The notes: generated by a model not told the origin, from the sequence alone. Numbered from the stretch's first letter, positions 11,590 to 23,817 are shown. The stretch is DNA of 64,000 nucleotides from Aselliscus stoliczkanus (GCA_033961575.1 CM066738.1:91585478-91649477), one strand, 5' to 3'. Numbers and translations: made by a program.

Positions 11590-13215
11590 ACCAGGCTCTG
11601 CCCTTAGAAGAAGAGCACTGATGAATTCGGCTAAGAAAATGTTTTATTTTCCAATCCAGCACAGGCCCCTAGATACATTCGGATGGTGGGCTGTATAATG
11701 TTAGAAGTTCAAAGTGTGCCCTCTAAATATAGCTGCTCAGAGATGTTTAACGTTCCTTGGGGACCTGAGAAGAGAAAGGGGATGACTGTTCCATTATGAT
11801 CATCCACTTCTAAAGCTCCAGGGGAGATGCCCAGTGCTAATGCACAGCCAGAGCAACCCATGTGTCATTCCACCACCGCCCTAGGCTCTAAGTGAAAGCT
11901 GCAGGCATTCGGGAGAGCGGCGGGAGTGCCAGCCATGTGCTAGGTACAGCGTGACATGACAAGGACATGAGGATCAGAGATTCACAGTCTGTGCTCTAAA
12001 AAAAGAGCTTGCAGTGCAATAAAGACAGCAGATAGATGATACCCTGTAGTAGGATAAATGTGCCTCTAACCCACAGTGAGGGGTGGGGAGGTTGGCAGGG
12101 GGTGGAATACCAAGGGGGCACCAAAAGGAGGCAGATTTGGCCTGCATTGTGACAGGGAAAGATGGTCAGCCAGGTAAAGGAGTGGGATGAGGTGTGCCGG
12201 GCAGAGGGAGAATGTGGGCAAAGGCTGGCAATGGGAGATGTGGCAGTCTGCTGGGTGTGGCTGGAGAGAGGAGGCAGGGTGGGTGGGAAGGAGCCAGAGC
12301 ACAGGGAGCTGGGATTTTATCCATGGAACCACTGCAAGATTTTACATAAGGGAATGATACAATCAGATCCGCATTTTAGATAAAGTAGTCTGTGGGCTGG
12401 TGGAGACCAGTTTGGGGAAGACATGCCTGAAAAGACATGGGTGTGACAACTTATCTTTCTTTTCACTGACAGCATCGGAACTCCACCCCCCCCAACGCCG
12501 CAGCCCCATCACACACTCCACTGATGTCTCCTTATTGTGCCAACTTGAGAATGAATTCTCTGCCTCCTTCCAGGGGAGCAGGCAAGGAAAGGCAGAGGAT
12601 CGTGGCCTGATGAAAGCTGGCATCGCATTAAGTGCTTCATCATCCGATTCATTTGATATTCATAGAAATCATTTAAGTGTGGTCTCCCAGGGCTTGTCCA
12701 CTGAGCCCTGGTGCATCCTCAGCTCGTGTCTCTGGCACACTCCTTTTGGCCACTTTCTGGGGTTCCCTCTGTTCCACAGGTTCCTAATGCAAAAACACTC
12801 TCTTCCCCCTCCCTGTAAAAGCCCTGCTCTTGGGAAAGGCTCTAATGGCTTTCATTTAAATCCTAGTATTCCTGATAGAGAGAAATTGAACCAGGAGTGC
12901 CATCTGTGGCAGTCCTAAAGGTGGTGTCCCATTAGAAGTGCACTCAGAGCACTGTAAAGAAACCTACCTCCCCTTAACTCCAGCCTCAAATGTGTGCCGT
13001 GCGCTCCCTGGAGGAACATACATCTGATGGAAACGGAATTTGTTTTAAAGAAAATTTCTGATCATCCAATGCCGTCAGTACTTACATATGAAGAACAACA
13101 GGCTTGGTGCATTCTGCCTGGCCACAGGTACAGTCACCAATGTGACAGCCTAGCCTTGTTATGTTGTCAGTTTGCCCAGGTTGTCATCACTTATGGGCCA
13201 AGTAGACAGTGCTGA
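11590..13215. other. Intergenic DNA with faint old repeats, no gene seen
   Basis: The stretch has short open frames on both strands with no recognised protein. Parts such as 12330-12400 resemble common ancient mammalian dispersed repeats ('aagggaatgatacaatcagatc'), but the family cannot be settled by eye. Confidence 0.4.
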
Positions 13216-13219
13216 CCCC

Positions 13220-13440
13220 CAGGGGTCTGCAAGCTTTTTCGGAAAGGGCCAGAGAGTAACTCCTGCAGGTTTTGTGGGCCATCCAGGTTCTGTTCCATAC
13301 AAATCTGCTATTGCAGTATAGTACAAGTGATACAGAAACGAATGGGTGTGACCAGAGTGGGCCCATGGGTGGTAGTTTGCTGCCCCTCACCCAAACCACG
13401 CGATATGTAGAGCCCCATGCAAAAAATCCTAACCCACTGA
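13220..13440 (+). mobile_element. Old hAT/Charlie-like non-autonomous DNA transposon relic
   Basis: The segment reads 'ctgcaagctttttcggaaagggccagagagtaa', 'ttttgtgggccatccaggttctgt' and 'acgaatgggtgtg', which is a familiar mammalian medium-reiteration DNA transposon. The family name is uncertain. It has no coding capacity. Confidence 0.6.
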
Positions 13441-13652
13441 CCTAGAGAGTCACTGGAAAAGTCATTCCCCTGTGTTCAGGCATGATGTCTACAAAGGCTG
13501 GATAAATGATAACATGCTAAGCCTTACCCACCATCCATATGTTAGCACAGAGTCATTTATCCCTGAGATGCAGCCTGGGAGATCACAGGATAACATTTCC
13601 ATGGAGAAAGTGCCCTCTAACTTTACCCAGCTGTCTCATAAAAGCATGCCCC

Positions 13653-13773
13653 GGGGCCGGACGAGTGGCGCGGTGGTTAAGCGCTAGCTTAGGAAGCCAG
13701 CGGCCCCAGTTCGGGTCCCACATATGAGGGCCAGTGACACTGCCCTCAAAAATAAAAAATAAAAAAAATAAAT
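13653..13773 (+). mobile_element. Young tRNA-derived SINE, short form, copy 2
   Basis: The GGGGCCGG start, A and B boxes and the invariant end at CACTGCCCTC are present, followed by an A-rich tail with AAAT units. A 9-bp direct repeat GCATGCCCC flanks it at 13644-13652 and 13774-13782. Confidence 0.9.
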
Positions 13774-14009
13774 GCATGCCCCTAGCCACCAGAGACCACT
13801 GAGCATGAATATGGGTTGTGCTCCTTGTGTCCTGAATTCTTACGTCCTGAAGGTCAATGTCAATTAAGACCTTTTGACTGAAGGAACAGGAACCATAGAG
13901 AAATTTATTATCTCACATATCAGAAAAAGATGCGGTGGGCTCTACAAGTGGCTAATCAGTATTTTTAGAATGCAGGTTCTCTCCATCTTCTGCTCTGCCA
14001 TCTACAGTG

Positions 14010-14540
14010 CAGACTCCTACAACCTAAGTGCCCATCAATAGACGATTGGATAAAGAAGAGGTGGTACATATATACAATGGAATATTACTCAGTCATAGAA
14101 AATGAAATAGTACCATTTGCACCAACATGGATGAACCTAAAGGGTGTTATGCTAAGTGAAATAAGTCAGACAGAGAAAGACAAATACCATATGATCTCAT
14201 TCATATGTGGAATCTAAAGAACAAAATGAACAAAACAAAGACTCAGAGATACAGACAAAAACTGAGGGTTGCCAAATAGGAGGGGTGTGGGGGGCTGAGT
14301 GAAAAAGGTGAAGGGATTAAGAAGAATAAATTAGCGGTTAAAAAACAGTCACAGGGATATAAAGTACAGCTTAGTGGATGTAGCCAATAGCATTGTAATA
14401 ACTATGAATAGTGTTAGGTGGGTGCAAGACCTATCAGGGGGATTACTTCGTAAATTATATAAATGTCTAACCACTATGCTGTACACCTGAAACCAATGCA
14501 GTATTGAATGTCAACTGTAATTGAATTTTTTTAAATGTAT
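14010..14540 (+). mobile_element. L1 3' end (relatively young LINE-1 fragment)
   Basis: The segment contains the end of L1 ORF2 and the 3' UTR in sense orientation: 'gtgcccatcaatagacgattggataaag', 'atggaatattactcag', 'aataagtcagacagagaaagac', 'atgatctcattcatatgtgg', then 'gctgtacacctgaaac'. It is 5' truncated, as usual for L1. It ends in an A-rich tract near 14540-14570. Confidence 0.9.
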
Positions 14541-14581
14541 ATACAAAAACAGAAAAAAGAATAATAAAGTATAGGCTTCTA

Positions 14582-14632
14582 GCAGCCCTATTGGTGTAGT
14601 CAGTCTCATAATCTGAAGGTCCTGAGTTAAAG
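14582..14632 (+). pseudogene. tRNA-Met(CAT)-like truncated retrosequence
   Basis: Bases 14599-14627 match the anticodon arm and the start of the T arm of an elongator tRNA-Met, including CAGTCTCATAATCTGAAGGT. The anticodon CAT is at 14607-14609. The D arm is degraded and the acceptor 3' half is lost after 'gagtt', so it is not a functional tRNA gene. It sits just after the A-rich end of an L1, which suggests L1-mediated copying. Confidence 0.7.
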
Positions 14633-14685
14633 CATAAGATTCTTCCTAGAGTGGCTGTCCTCATGGTCATATGATGGCTTCCAGC

Positions 14686-14688
<3 letters not shown>

Positions 14689-14755
<67 letters not shown>

Positions 14756-15125
14756 GGAGGAGAGGATAGGGGAGGCAAGGGGAGGGAGGGGAGGGGAGGG
14801 GGGAGAGGAGGGGAGGGAGGGAAGGAGAGGGGAAGGGAGGGGAAAGGAGCAGAGGGGAGGGAAGGGGAGGGGTGAGGAGGGGAGGGGCGGGGAGGGGAGA
14901 GGAGAGGAGAGGAGAGGAGAGGAGAGGAGAAGAGAAGAGAAGAGAAGAGAAGAGAAGAGAAGAGAAGAGAAGAGAAGAGAAGAGAAGAGAAGAGAAGAGA
15001 AGAGAAGAGAAGAGAAGAGAAGAGGGAAGGGGAGGAGGAGAGGAGGGGGAGAGGGAGAGGGGAGGGAGGGAAGAGAAGAGAAGAGAAGGCAAGGGGAGAG
15101 GAGAGGAGAGGAGAGGGGAGAGAGA
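14689..15125. repeat. Polypurine tract: (GA)n then GGA/AGAGA-rich microsatellite
   Basis: About 60 bp of (GA)n is followed by G-rich GGGGA blocks and then an (AGAGA)n-type array near 14925-15024. Bases 14889-15089 contain no pyrimidine at all (201 bp). The Ser/Leu-rich and Arg/Glu-rich open frames through it on both strands are artefacts of the repeat. It can form triplex (H-DNA) and, in the GGGG blocks, quadruplex structures. Confidence 0.95.
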
Positions 15126-15529
15126 CTTCGCCAACCTGGGACCAATAATAGTCATCAGAGGGATGTCAGGTACTGATTGCTTTACACCTGGTCCCTGCAC
15201 CACTGACAAGAGGATGGTATTATCATAGTTGCCTTAATCTAACAAGTACCTCCTTCTTATTTGGGGTCAGTTCCAGAAACTGCATTGCTACCGCACAGAT
15301 GGAGATGGGATGGATGCTGGAGAGTCGACCGCCATGTCCACCACATCAAGAGCAGCACTTTTTCCCACCTGTTTCCCCTTTCCTCCTTTTAATGGAACAT
15401 GTCGCTGGGACCCAGTTGTGTTGATGACAGAGAAATGAGGGAGTGGGGATATACGCCCCTTCAGCAGCCCAGTTACATTTCAGAACCATGTACAGCAGCA
15501 CCGGTGGCCCTGTCTCCTGCCCATCGCTC

Positions 15530-15532
15530 TGA

Positions 15533-15592
<60 letters not shown>
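15530..15592. repeat. (CA)n microsatellite
   Basis: About 60 bp of CA dinucleotide is interrupted once by CTCA near 15558. Confidence 0.97.
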
Positions 15593-15854
15593 ATGTTTAC
15601 TGGTGCTGGCACTTAGGTATCGCTATGATCACCAAGCTCAAGCTCATTAAGAAGCCAGGCACAGGTCAGCCAACTTACAAGTGCTGGGACAGATGATGTT
15701 TATTGTCTGAACGCCTCATTGTTTGGCTGCCGAGGCTGTGACCGGCTGGGGAATGTGGGTGACAGTGTCCGGGAGTGTGGGCGGTGCTGTAAGATGGCGG
15801 GAAAGATCTCAGGACCGGAGACCGGAGGAGAGGCGCTTTAGGTCACAGCGATGT

Positions 15855-16000
15855 GAGCTCAGGAAAGTCCTTTTCTAACCCACTGGTGTCCTCACATGTA
15901 AACTGGAAAACATAATACCTGTCACTCAAAGTACAAGTTTGTGAAGATCCAATGTGAAAACAGAAGAGCACTCTGTCAACTCTAAAGCTGTCTAAGGGAA
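15855..16000 (+). repeat. Probable MIR relic
   Basis: The order 'tgtgagctcaggaaagtcc', 'taacccactg', 'ctcacatgtaaactgg' and 'tgaagatccaatgtg' fits a diverged MIR core in sense orientation. Confidence 0.55.
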
Positions 16001-16269
16001 ACAGCATTATGTGCTATGGCCTGAGAGTCAGGGAGCGATTTCACAAATGGCGAGTCTCAGCGGCTCTGTGACGGCGGCCAGGTGTCTTCTGTGGCTTTCC
16101 TCTGTCTCCATCAGCCCTTGACCAAGCGCCAGCATGGCTCTCCAGCCTCCCCACTGCAGCGCTTCTCCACCAAAACTTAACCTGCCTTGAGTCTATCTTA
16201 TCTCCTTAATCCACATCTGAAGCTAACCTTCGGGTCTAAAGGTTTACTGTCTAAAGGTTAACGGTTAGT

Positions 16270-16440
16270 CTGAAGCTAACTGGAGGAAGTATGGAGTAGT
16301 GGACAAAGCAGTCCTAAGATCCAGAAACCTACATTCTAGGCTGGCTCTGCCACTAACTGCCATCTGAATTCAGGCTCAGTTGCCCTACTGGCAACCTTGG
16401 ACTTGTAGCCTATAAAATAAAAGAGAGCTGTGGTTTTTAC
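16270..16440 (+). repeat. Probable MIR relic
   Basis: The segment has 'agtatggagtagtgg', 'tctggctctgccactaactg' type text and a terminal 'cctataaaataaaagag', consistent with a diverged MIR. Confidence 0.55.
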
Positions 16441-17021
16441 TTTTGCCCCTTCTCGGCCTAACAGCCCTTGGGCACCATCGTAGGAAGTGAGGGTTTGCAA
16501 GGGCATGGTTTGAAAACTACGGGCTAAATGGTCCCCCGAGGTCTTTGAAATTCTCTCAGTTTCTACTTCTAAGATAACTGACTTCATGCTAATGTGAGGT
16601 AATATAATATAGTACTCCTCCCTAGAATCATTTGTATCTACGGAGGAATTTTCATAGCTGTATAATCTTATGAATTAATATATAAAGATGGAATTTCATG
16701 CACCATGTATGTAAAAGAGTTAGTTAGGAGACTCCCCGGGTCCTCTAAAATCATTCCACTTGGGATATCCATTCAGCTTTCATGGAGGGCCTACTGTCCG
16801 GAAGTGGTTAATGGCATCTTGGCTTCCCGATGTGGGACCTGTCACAGGGTGGGTTCCCATCAGGTCCTTGGTTAACCATGAGGCCCAAGGAGGACAAGAA
16901 AAGGCCATTGTGTCTTTCATGGGGGGAGTATGAATTACAATTAGGTTCAGCTCTGAGGGACACAAACCGCCAAATGACAAGAAAAAATAAAGATGCACTT
17001 CTTTTTTTTCTCTGTCATATG

Positions 17022-17051
17022 ACTGTCATATGACTGTCATTTGAATGTATA
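17022..17051. repeat. Short 11-bp tandem repeat (GTCATATGACT-type)
   Basis: Two and a half copies of an 11-bp unit around CATATGACTGT follow a poly-T run. Confidence 0.85.
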
Positions 17052-17069
17052 TGACATTCAAAGGGAAGC

Positions 17070-17540
17070 AACCCAAGGCTAGAGGAGTAGTTCCATTCAA
17101 AAATATCTTTGAAGATCTAGGCTCCTTCTAGCTCCTTACTCTAATATCCCAAGGATGTTGCAGCTCTTGTCCTCATGTTCCAAGGTAGACACTACAGCTC
17201 CAACCATCACATCTAAGTTCCAATGAACAAGATAGAGGAAGAGATAAAGAAAGGTGGGTCTTTCTCCCTTTAAGAACATTCCCCAGGCCGCGTGGCATGG
17301 TGGTTAAGCGCTTGCTTCGGGGGCCAGCGGCCCAGGTTCAGGTCCCACATATGAGGGCTAGTGACACTGCCCTCAAAAAAAAAAAGAGCATTCCCCAAGA
17401 TCTCACCTAATACTTCTGCTCACGTCTCATTCGTTAACCTGAGTCATATAGTCAGTCTAGATTCAAGGGAGGCTGAAGAAAACAGTCTTCCAGCTGGGCA
17501 GGAGAAGGAAGGGAGATAGTGGGGAAGGTGGCATATGACT
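17070..17540. repeat. Old medium-reiteration repeat, interrupted by a SINE
   Basis: The halves 17070-17285 and 17397-17540 share phrases with segments at 13890-13980 and 20690-21070 ('gttccaaggtagacactacagctccaaccatcacatc' versus 'tagtccaagatggctgtctgagctccagccattgtgtc'). They therefore belong to one old dispersed family whose name I cannot fix. SINE copy 3 is inserted in the middle. Confidence 0.5.
17286..17383 (+). mobile_element. Young tRNA-derived SINE, short form, copy 3
   Basis: This is a slightly diverged copy (head GGCCGCG) with B-box-like GGTTCAGGTCCC and the same CTGCCCTC end. Flanks AAGAACATTCCCCA (17272-17285) and AAGAGCATTCCCCA (17384-17397) form a 14-bp target-site duplication with one mismatch. 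Confidence 0.9.
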
Positions 17541-17664
17541 GATAGCGGGTTCCATGTCAGCAGCTGGTCAGCCACAGGAAGGGTCAGCAATTCCCAGGAT
17601 TTCAGTTCTGTATGTTGACCCAGACCCTTGGGAATTTTACCTGGGTATCTTCAGATTCTTAGAG

Positions 17665-18010
17665 GTAAATTTTTTGAAGTTTATTTTATTTTTTTCAATT
17701 ACAGTTGACATTCGATGTTATTTTATATTAGTTTCAGGTGTACAGCATAGTGGTTAGACATTTATATAATTTAAGCAGTGATCCCCCCATTAGTCTAGTA
17801 CCCACCCTGCACTATACACAATTATTACAATATTATTGACTATATTCTCTATGCTGTTTTGTACAGAGAATATACATATATCCCCATGACTGTTTTGTAA
17901 CTACCAATTTGTATTTTGTAATCCTTTCACCTTTTTCACCTGCAACACCCCCCCAACCCCCAGCAATCATCAGTTTGTTCTCTGTATCTATGAGTCTGTA
18001 TCTGAAATGT
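17665..18010 (-). mobile_element. L1 3' end, antisense
   Basis: On the minus strand the segment is the L1 3' UTR. The plus strand reads 'ttcaattacagttgacattc', 'gtttcaggtgtacagcatagtggttagac', then the 'gtatctatgagtctgtat' region. It is 5' truncated. Confidence 0.85.
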
Positions 18011-18119
18011 AACTTTTAATGTCATTTGAATAGATGCAGATGAGAGCTGCATAAGTAATAGTATGAATATGAACTTTAAAAATACATTTGGACTCAAGAA
18101 CTATATGCTACAAAGTTCC

Positions 18120-18330
18120 TATTTTCTTTTTAACCTTTCAAAAAAAAGTGTAACACATGTACAGAAAAGTGCGCAAACGCATACAGCTCCATGAATTATC
18201 ACAAAGAGAAGACACCCATGCAACAAGCCCTAAGAAAGAGAAAGAGAAAGGGGAGAGGCAGCAGCCCCCAGAACCCACCCTGTGCACCTCCCACTTTAAT
18301 GGGCCCACCTGGAATCCTTACCTTTTCTCC
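18120..18330 (-). mobile_element. L1M-type fragment, antisense
   Basis: The text 'tgtaacacatgtacagaaaagtgc', 'catgaattatcacaaag' and 'acacccatgcaacaag' matches the same old L1 segment seen at 8620-8700. Confidence 0.55.
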
Positions 18331-18399
18331 CCTTTTCTTCCCAACTCTACCCTAACCCTCTTTTTTCCTCTGCTCGCCTCATTTCCAGGCCTCCGAGAT

Positions 18400-20180
18400 A
18401 CCCCAGGAGGGTGGTAATTTTTTGAGGCTGTTTTGCCTTCTGCCACAGAGGAAATAGCGCGGACTTTGGAGCCAGACCTACCAAGATGCAGAGCCCAGCT
18501 CTGTGCATCCCAGCAACAGAGGGAGTCTCTCCAATCCTTACCCAAGCCGTCCTGAGGGTCAGACCCGCTGGTTCTCCTACTGACCGCCAAACCTGCAGCA
18601 GGCTGGGTGCCCCATATATGGTGGCCTAGGGGACAGTCATTGTATTTTCATTTTAATTCTTTTGCTTGGGCCCTTTAAAAGCCTTGTGGGGCAACATTCG
18701 GGTTTCATATCATGGATGGGCACGGCGCTGCCGACCGAGACAAAATGACTTGCCCAGCATCACATGGCATGTCAGTGGCGGGGTGCAGACCTGAGCCTGG
18801 GCCTGAGGCTGGGTCAGGGCCTGACCTGCAGCTGCTGCTCCTTCCCAGAGACGCGGAGACCCGGCGGGGATTCAGACCCGCCCACAGCCCCGTGGCCATC
18901 CCCGTGCTTGTTTGGCCGAGGGGCACCTGGTTCTTTAACAGGTTCACTGTCATTTCCTAAACAGACACACAGATGCCAACCTTATGACATTTGCTAATAA
19001 AAACAACTCCCTCAGCCGGATTGGGTTCCAGTGGTGCCTAATAATAACTGCAGACCGGGAGCAGTAAATAGCTGGTCATGCAAAGAGTGGGTGGGCCCCT
19101 CCAGGACCAGATAATGTGGAACAGTCAGAGCCAAGGCAGCGTCTGCAGCCAGGGCAGGGTCAGGGCCTAGAGCTGGCAAACAGGGCACCTGGCAGCATGA
19201 GGGCAGCGAACCAGTCGGGGCCCGTCCTGGCCGTGTTGGCAAGGCTGGGGCAGTTCATGCCATCATCCAACCAATACATTGGACAATGACCCAGGTACAG
19301 GTGCTGGATGATAGGTGGGCATGTGTGGTGTGGGGGGGGGCTCAGAGAAAACTCCTCCCCCTCCCCAAGATGGTCGGACAGTAAGTACAAGGGGTCTGTT
19401 CTTTTCTTTTCTCAGAAACAGAAGACTGACGAGCTAGTGACCCGAGGAGAGGGGTCCTAAGGATGTATCCAGAGTGATGTCCAGAGGACAAAGGTGACAG
19501 CCTTCGCTGAGGAGCGGTTTGGCCAAGCTCTGTGGTTTCTCCTGGCCCACCGTGGAGTCCTCTCCCCTCGTCTGTCCTCCTCATCTCGTTCTGCTATCAC
19601 ATCTCCTTCCCTTCTCCAAGAAGCTCTGAAACCCCAAGCTCCACAGTACCGTGTTTACCGTGGGCAATGTGTTAGTTCATGTCATCCCCATAGTCCTACA
19701 AGGCAGGAGCCATCACTATGCCCGTACTCATGAGGACACCGAGGCACAAAAGGTTAAGGAACTTGTCTGAGGTGACACAGTGTGAGAGGGGAAAATGGGA
19801 GGAACCCAGAACACCTGGTTCAGGAGTCCACCCTCCTGCTGCAGCCGAAATCTAACTCACGAAATCTAACTCAAGGCTCAGAACCCCAGGGCCCAGGAAC
19901 AGGGCTGGGGTGCTCCTGAGTGGCCAGATCTCAGCTCCTTAATACCCTTGCAAGGCGCCTGTCACAACTGCCCCACCCTCTCCTCGCCCTGGTCTGTAAA
20001 CACTTCATCTGGTTCTGTGGCTCTCTGCCTTCCCCTCCACCTCATCTCCTGCCACCATACTGTGGGGGGTTAGACGTCCATCCAGAAGATGCAGCCACCG
20101 GCCACCTCCCAAGCCTTCACTTCTGTGCTTGCTTGCTTCTCCTGGTGGTCCTCAGGATGATGCACAGCTAAGAGTTTGCT
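18400..20180. other. Intergenic DNA, no gene seen
   Basis: The stretch is moderately GC-rich. Segments at 18660-18800 and 19640-19830 resemble MIR-type relics ('aaaatgacttgcccagcatcacatgg'; 'ggacaccgaggcacaaaaggttaaggaacttg'). Short open frames have no recognised similarity. Confidence 0.45.
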
Positions 20181-20410
20181 TGGGCTCTTGAGTCCTGTTG
20201 TCTGGGTTCTCATGCCAACCCAGCCAGTTATAAGTTTTGTCCCCACAGATGAGTTCCTTGATTTGTCTGAGCTTCAGTTTCTTTATTTATGAAATAGGTT
20301 AATAAAAGAAACTACCTTCCAGAGTTACTGGGAAGAGTGAGATTAGACCAGTTACTTAAAAGGGAGCTGGATGTCCAGGACGCGTTTAGGAAATGTTAGC
20401 ACTTACTAGA
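20180..20410 (+). repeat. MIR relic
   Basis: The segment has 'gccagttataagtttt', 'cttgatttgtctgagcttcagtttctttat', 'gaaataggttaata' and a terminal 'taggaaatgttagcact', the MIR order. Confidence 0.65.
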
Positions 20411-20689
20411 ACCATATCTTGTCAAGCAAACTCCGAAACCATAAAATCAGAAATTCTGTTTTTCTAACCACAAATCCCGGTTTTCCATTCTCAAAGCCCT
20501 CCTGCCCCCACCAGCCTGCCCGCCTGTGTTGCTGCCCTAAGGGCTGGAGCCCCCATTCTCCAGGGGACCAGCTACCTCCTGGTTTCTCATCCTTTCCTAC
20601 TTTGTCAAGACCTCCCCGGCTGATCACTTTACTGAGATTCTCATAGTTACCCACAATTTCCCCATCCTTGGTCTGAGTCTATTAGGATT

Positions 20690-21070
20690 AGGTGCAATGG
20701 CATACCATAGAAAACCCAAAATAACAATCCTTAAGATCATTAGGGTTTATTCCTCACATAAAAAAAAAAAAATCCAGTTAGTTAGCCCAGAGGTAAGGAG
20801 GTGGTGGCTCTAAGTACATCATGGATCCATGCTCCTCTTTTTGCTGTTCACTCATTCTTAGCACATTGTCTCATAGTCCAAGATGGCTGTCTGAGCTCCA
20901 GCCATTGTGTCTACATTCCAGACAGCAAGATGGAGAAAGGAAGAGGAGGGAAGAACAAAAGGGAGAGAGCCCCAGCCGTCTATCCTCCTAGTCTGGAGCC
21001 TTCCCATCCAACACCTTTCCTCACATCTCATCAGCCAGAATCCAATCATATAGCCACACCTTCACTGCTT
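20690..21070. repeat. Old medium-reiteration repeat
   Basis: This is the same family as 17070-17540 (shared 'tccaagatggctg', 'agctccagccat', 'cattccagacagcaagatgg'). The family name is not certain. Confidence 0.5.
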
Positions 21071-21539
21071 ACCTCCTGTCCCAAATAAAAGGGAAAAGGG
21101 GTGAAAATGGCCCTACCACTGTACCTGCCTGGCCAATCCACAGCCAGTAAGGACTTCACCATCCATTTCCAGGCTGTCCCCACTGCTGGAGAAAATAACA
21201 GAACCATGCTGACACGCACCTCTGCAGACTCATGGCTTCCAGCCCAGTGAGCCCCCACATCCCCGTCAGGCCATTCTTCTCTCCTCTGCATGCCTCATGG
21301 CAATTATTCCAAATAGTCAATCTCTGCTGAAACACTCTTCCCACCTTTGTTCCTGGCAGAAGGTCTTGCCTCCTGTCCTTCCTCTCCTCTGTCTTTAGAC
21401 TCTGCTTTCACTCCCCTGACGCCTGGCTCCAACCAGGAGGCGACTGCCACCCTGGCAAGAGCAGGCAGCCTCTTTCCCCTGAATCCTACAATAAATCTCA
21501 GCACAGAGCTGAGCACACATCAACAGAAATAAACCGATG

Positions 21540-23100
21540 AGCGCTAAGGCGCTAATAGCTAACAGTTTAAACTATACACTCTCCTGCCATGGTTTTTAAC
21601 CAGAGCCGTCGATGCTTCACTCCAAAGGAGGCACCTAGCAGGGACATCACAGGCCCCAAAGCAGGCTGACTAGGGGCTGTTTTAGGGACAGTGCACCCCC
21701 AGCAGCTGACGGGCCTCAGAACAGAGAGCAAATCCCCTGAAAAAAGCTCAGCGTCATTTGGCTCCAGCAGCCCTACCCCTGTCTGACACTTATTCTAGAC
21801 CCCAGGCTCAGTCCCTATTGGCACATGGCCACCAAGCACACCATCTGTTTCCAATAAGAGGAAACATGACTCGAGAGAGAGTGCCAGTATTTCCCCATGT
21901 TAAGGGGAAGGTGTCTGTATTCTTACAAAAGCGTGCCCTTTGCATCTCTGGCTGCTTGTGAGGAAGTCTGGGGTGGATGTCCCTGGGTTTAGGGACTGAT
22001 GGAGGTAGGCCACCCCATTCTTCAATAAATGGAGGGGTAGTGAGATAAGGACTGGCATTCAAAGCCCGCCACCCCCTCCTGCACAGAGCTGGCCAGTGGG
22101 GGTCCTGCTCCGAGGGCTTCCCCTGGTTCTCAGGGCCCCCGCAGCACCCAGCCTCCTCTGCTCCCACCAGGGTCAACGAGGGCTTGGGTCAGGAAATTGC
22201 TCAGGAGCTAAGGGGTTCCTACTTAGTGTGAAAAGTCTGACTTAGAGGTTGCTATAAAAAGGAGCAAAAATAACAGATGTGCCTCTTCGTCAGTCTTTAT
22301 GCTCCCTGTTTCTTTTATCACACACATCTTGCAAGAGCTACTCATTTTCACATTTTCCTCTGTCACTTCCTCCCTCCAACGTGAATTACTTAAAATAACA
22401 ACCACCACTCCGGGTCAGCCTCATAGCCATGCAGAGCAGGCAGCTGCTCGAGGATGCGGGCTGCGCCCAGAAGCCTCAGGTGACCCCTCCGCCCCATCAC
22501 CATCCCGCAGACTCCCCGGCTTGTCAACAGCACCACGGCCCCACCTTCTGCAGCCAAGGTGGTGCTGAGTGAGGAGGCCCGAGGGGCTCGCCTCCCACGG
22601 ATGGCACCGGAAACTCTCCTGAGGACAGGGTCATTAGGAGGGCAAGAGGGAACTCAGGCCATCTGGCATGGGAAGAGCACCTGACCAGAGGTAGGACCTG
22701 GGTTCTGGTCCAATATATGTTATCAACAAGCTGTGTGGCCATCGGCATGTTGCTTCCTTCCGCTGGGTCTCTTCTAAGGGTGTGTGAGGGCCCTTCCTGG
22801 GCTTCGTCCCTGCCATTCAGTCCTGCCTCCCTCCCAAATCTCTGAACCCTCAGTCCCTCACCAGTTAGGCTTGCCCATGTCTTAGTAAGCTGCCTTTTAT
22901 GTCATGCCAGGTCTAACGTGATGGACACTAGATGGTTCTTCCAGCCTCCCGTCAGCCCCTACAGTCTGTGCTGCACACTGCCACCAGGCACTGATCTCAT
23001 GTACTGCTTACAATCTATCGGTCACTCTCCATGGCATTCAGCTCCTTAGCAAGGAATATCACGGTCTCATTCTACCTCTTTCCATAGCTCCCAGCTTCAT
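21540..23100. other. Intergenic DNA, no gene seen
   Basis: The stretch is mixed and partly GC-rich, with short open frames on both strands and no recognisable exon or repeat. The bordering piece 23105-23160 ('tatttattaagcacctgctatgtg') resembles an ancient dispersed repeat also seen at 42590-42700. Confidence 0.4.
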
Positions 23101-23379
23101 TCACAAATATTTATTAAGCACCTGCTATGTGCGAAGCACTGTTCTCGGAACTCAGAATACAATCATAAGCCCTCAACACTCAGTTCAACTTTCACCTCCT
23201 CTGAAATGCCTTCCCTCACCCCACCCCCTCATGCCCACCTGCCGGATGAACTCATTGCTTCCTCTGAGGTGTGCAAGCTGCTGTGTATGACCGGATTGTG
23301 AGATAGCTGAGAACAGCAGCCTTCCTCTCCTTCACTGCTCTGTCGGGGAAGATACATGTTCAGTCAATGCTTGCTGAGT

Positions 23380-23783
23380 GTGATGGTTCATTTTGTGTCA
23401 GTTTGGCTAGGCCACAATAATATTTAGAATAAAATTTTAATATTAGAATATTTAATAATATTTTAATATTAGAACATTTGGTCAAACATTATTCTAGATG
23501 TTTCAATGAAGGGATTTTTAAGGAGGAAATTAAGATTTAAACCAGTAGACTTTGGGTAAAGCAGATTACTTTCCCTGGTGTGGGTGGGCCCCATCCAATC
23601 AATTGAAGGCCCTAAGAGCAAAACGACTGACCTCCCCTGAGGAAGAGGGAATTTTGCTTCCAGGCCGCCTTTGGACTTAAGCTGCAACATCAGCATTTCC
23701 CTGGGTCTCCAGCCTGCAGGTCTATCTGCAGATTTTGAACTCACCAACCCCCACCAGAGTGAACTCCTTAAATATTCTCTCTT

Positions 23784-23817
<34 letters not shown>

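Noticed and set aside
14599..14627. Functional tRNA-Met gene
   Set aside because: The acceptor stem, D arm and the 3' half of the T arm are missing or destroyed, so no cloverleaf can form.
14627..15228. Long Ser/Leu- and Arg/Glu-rich frames (up to 180 codons)
   Set aside because: They are translations of the polypurine microsatellite in several frames.
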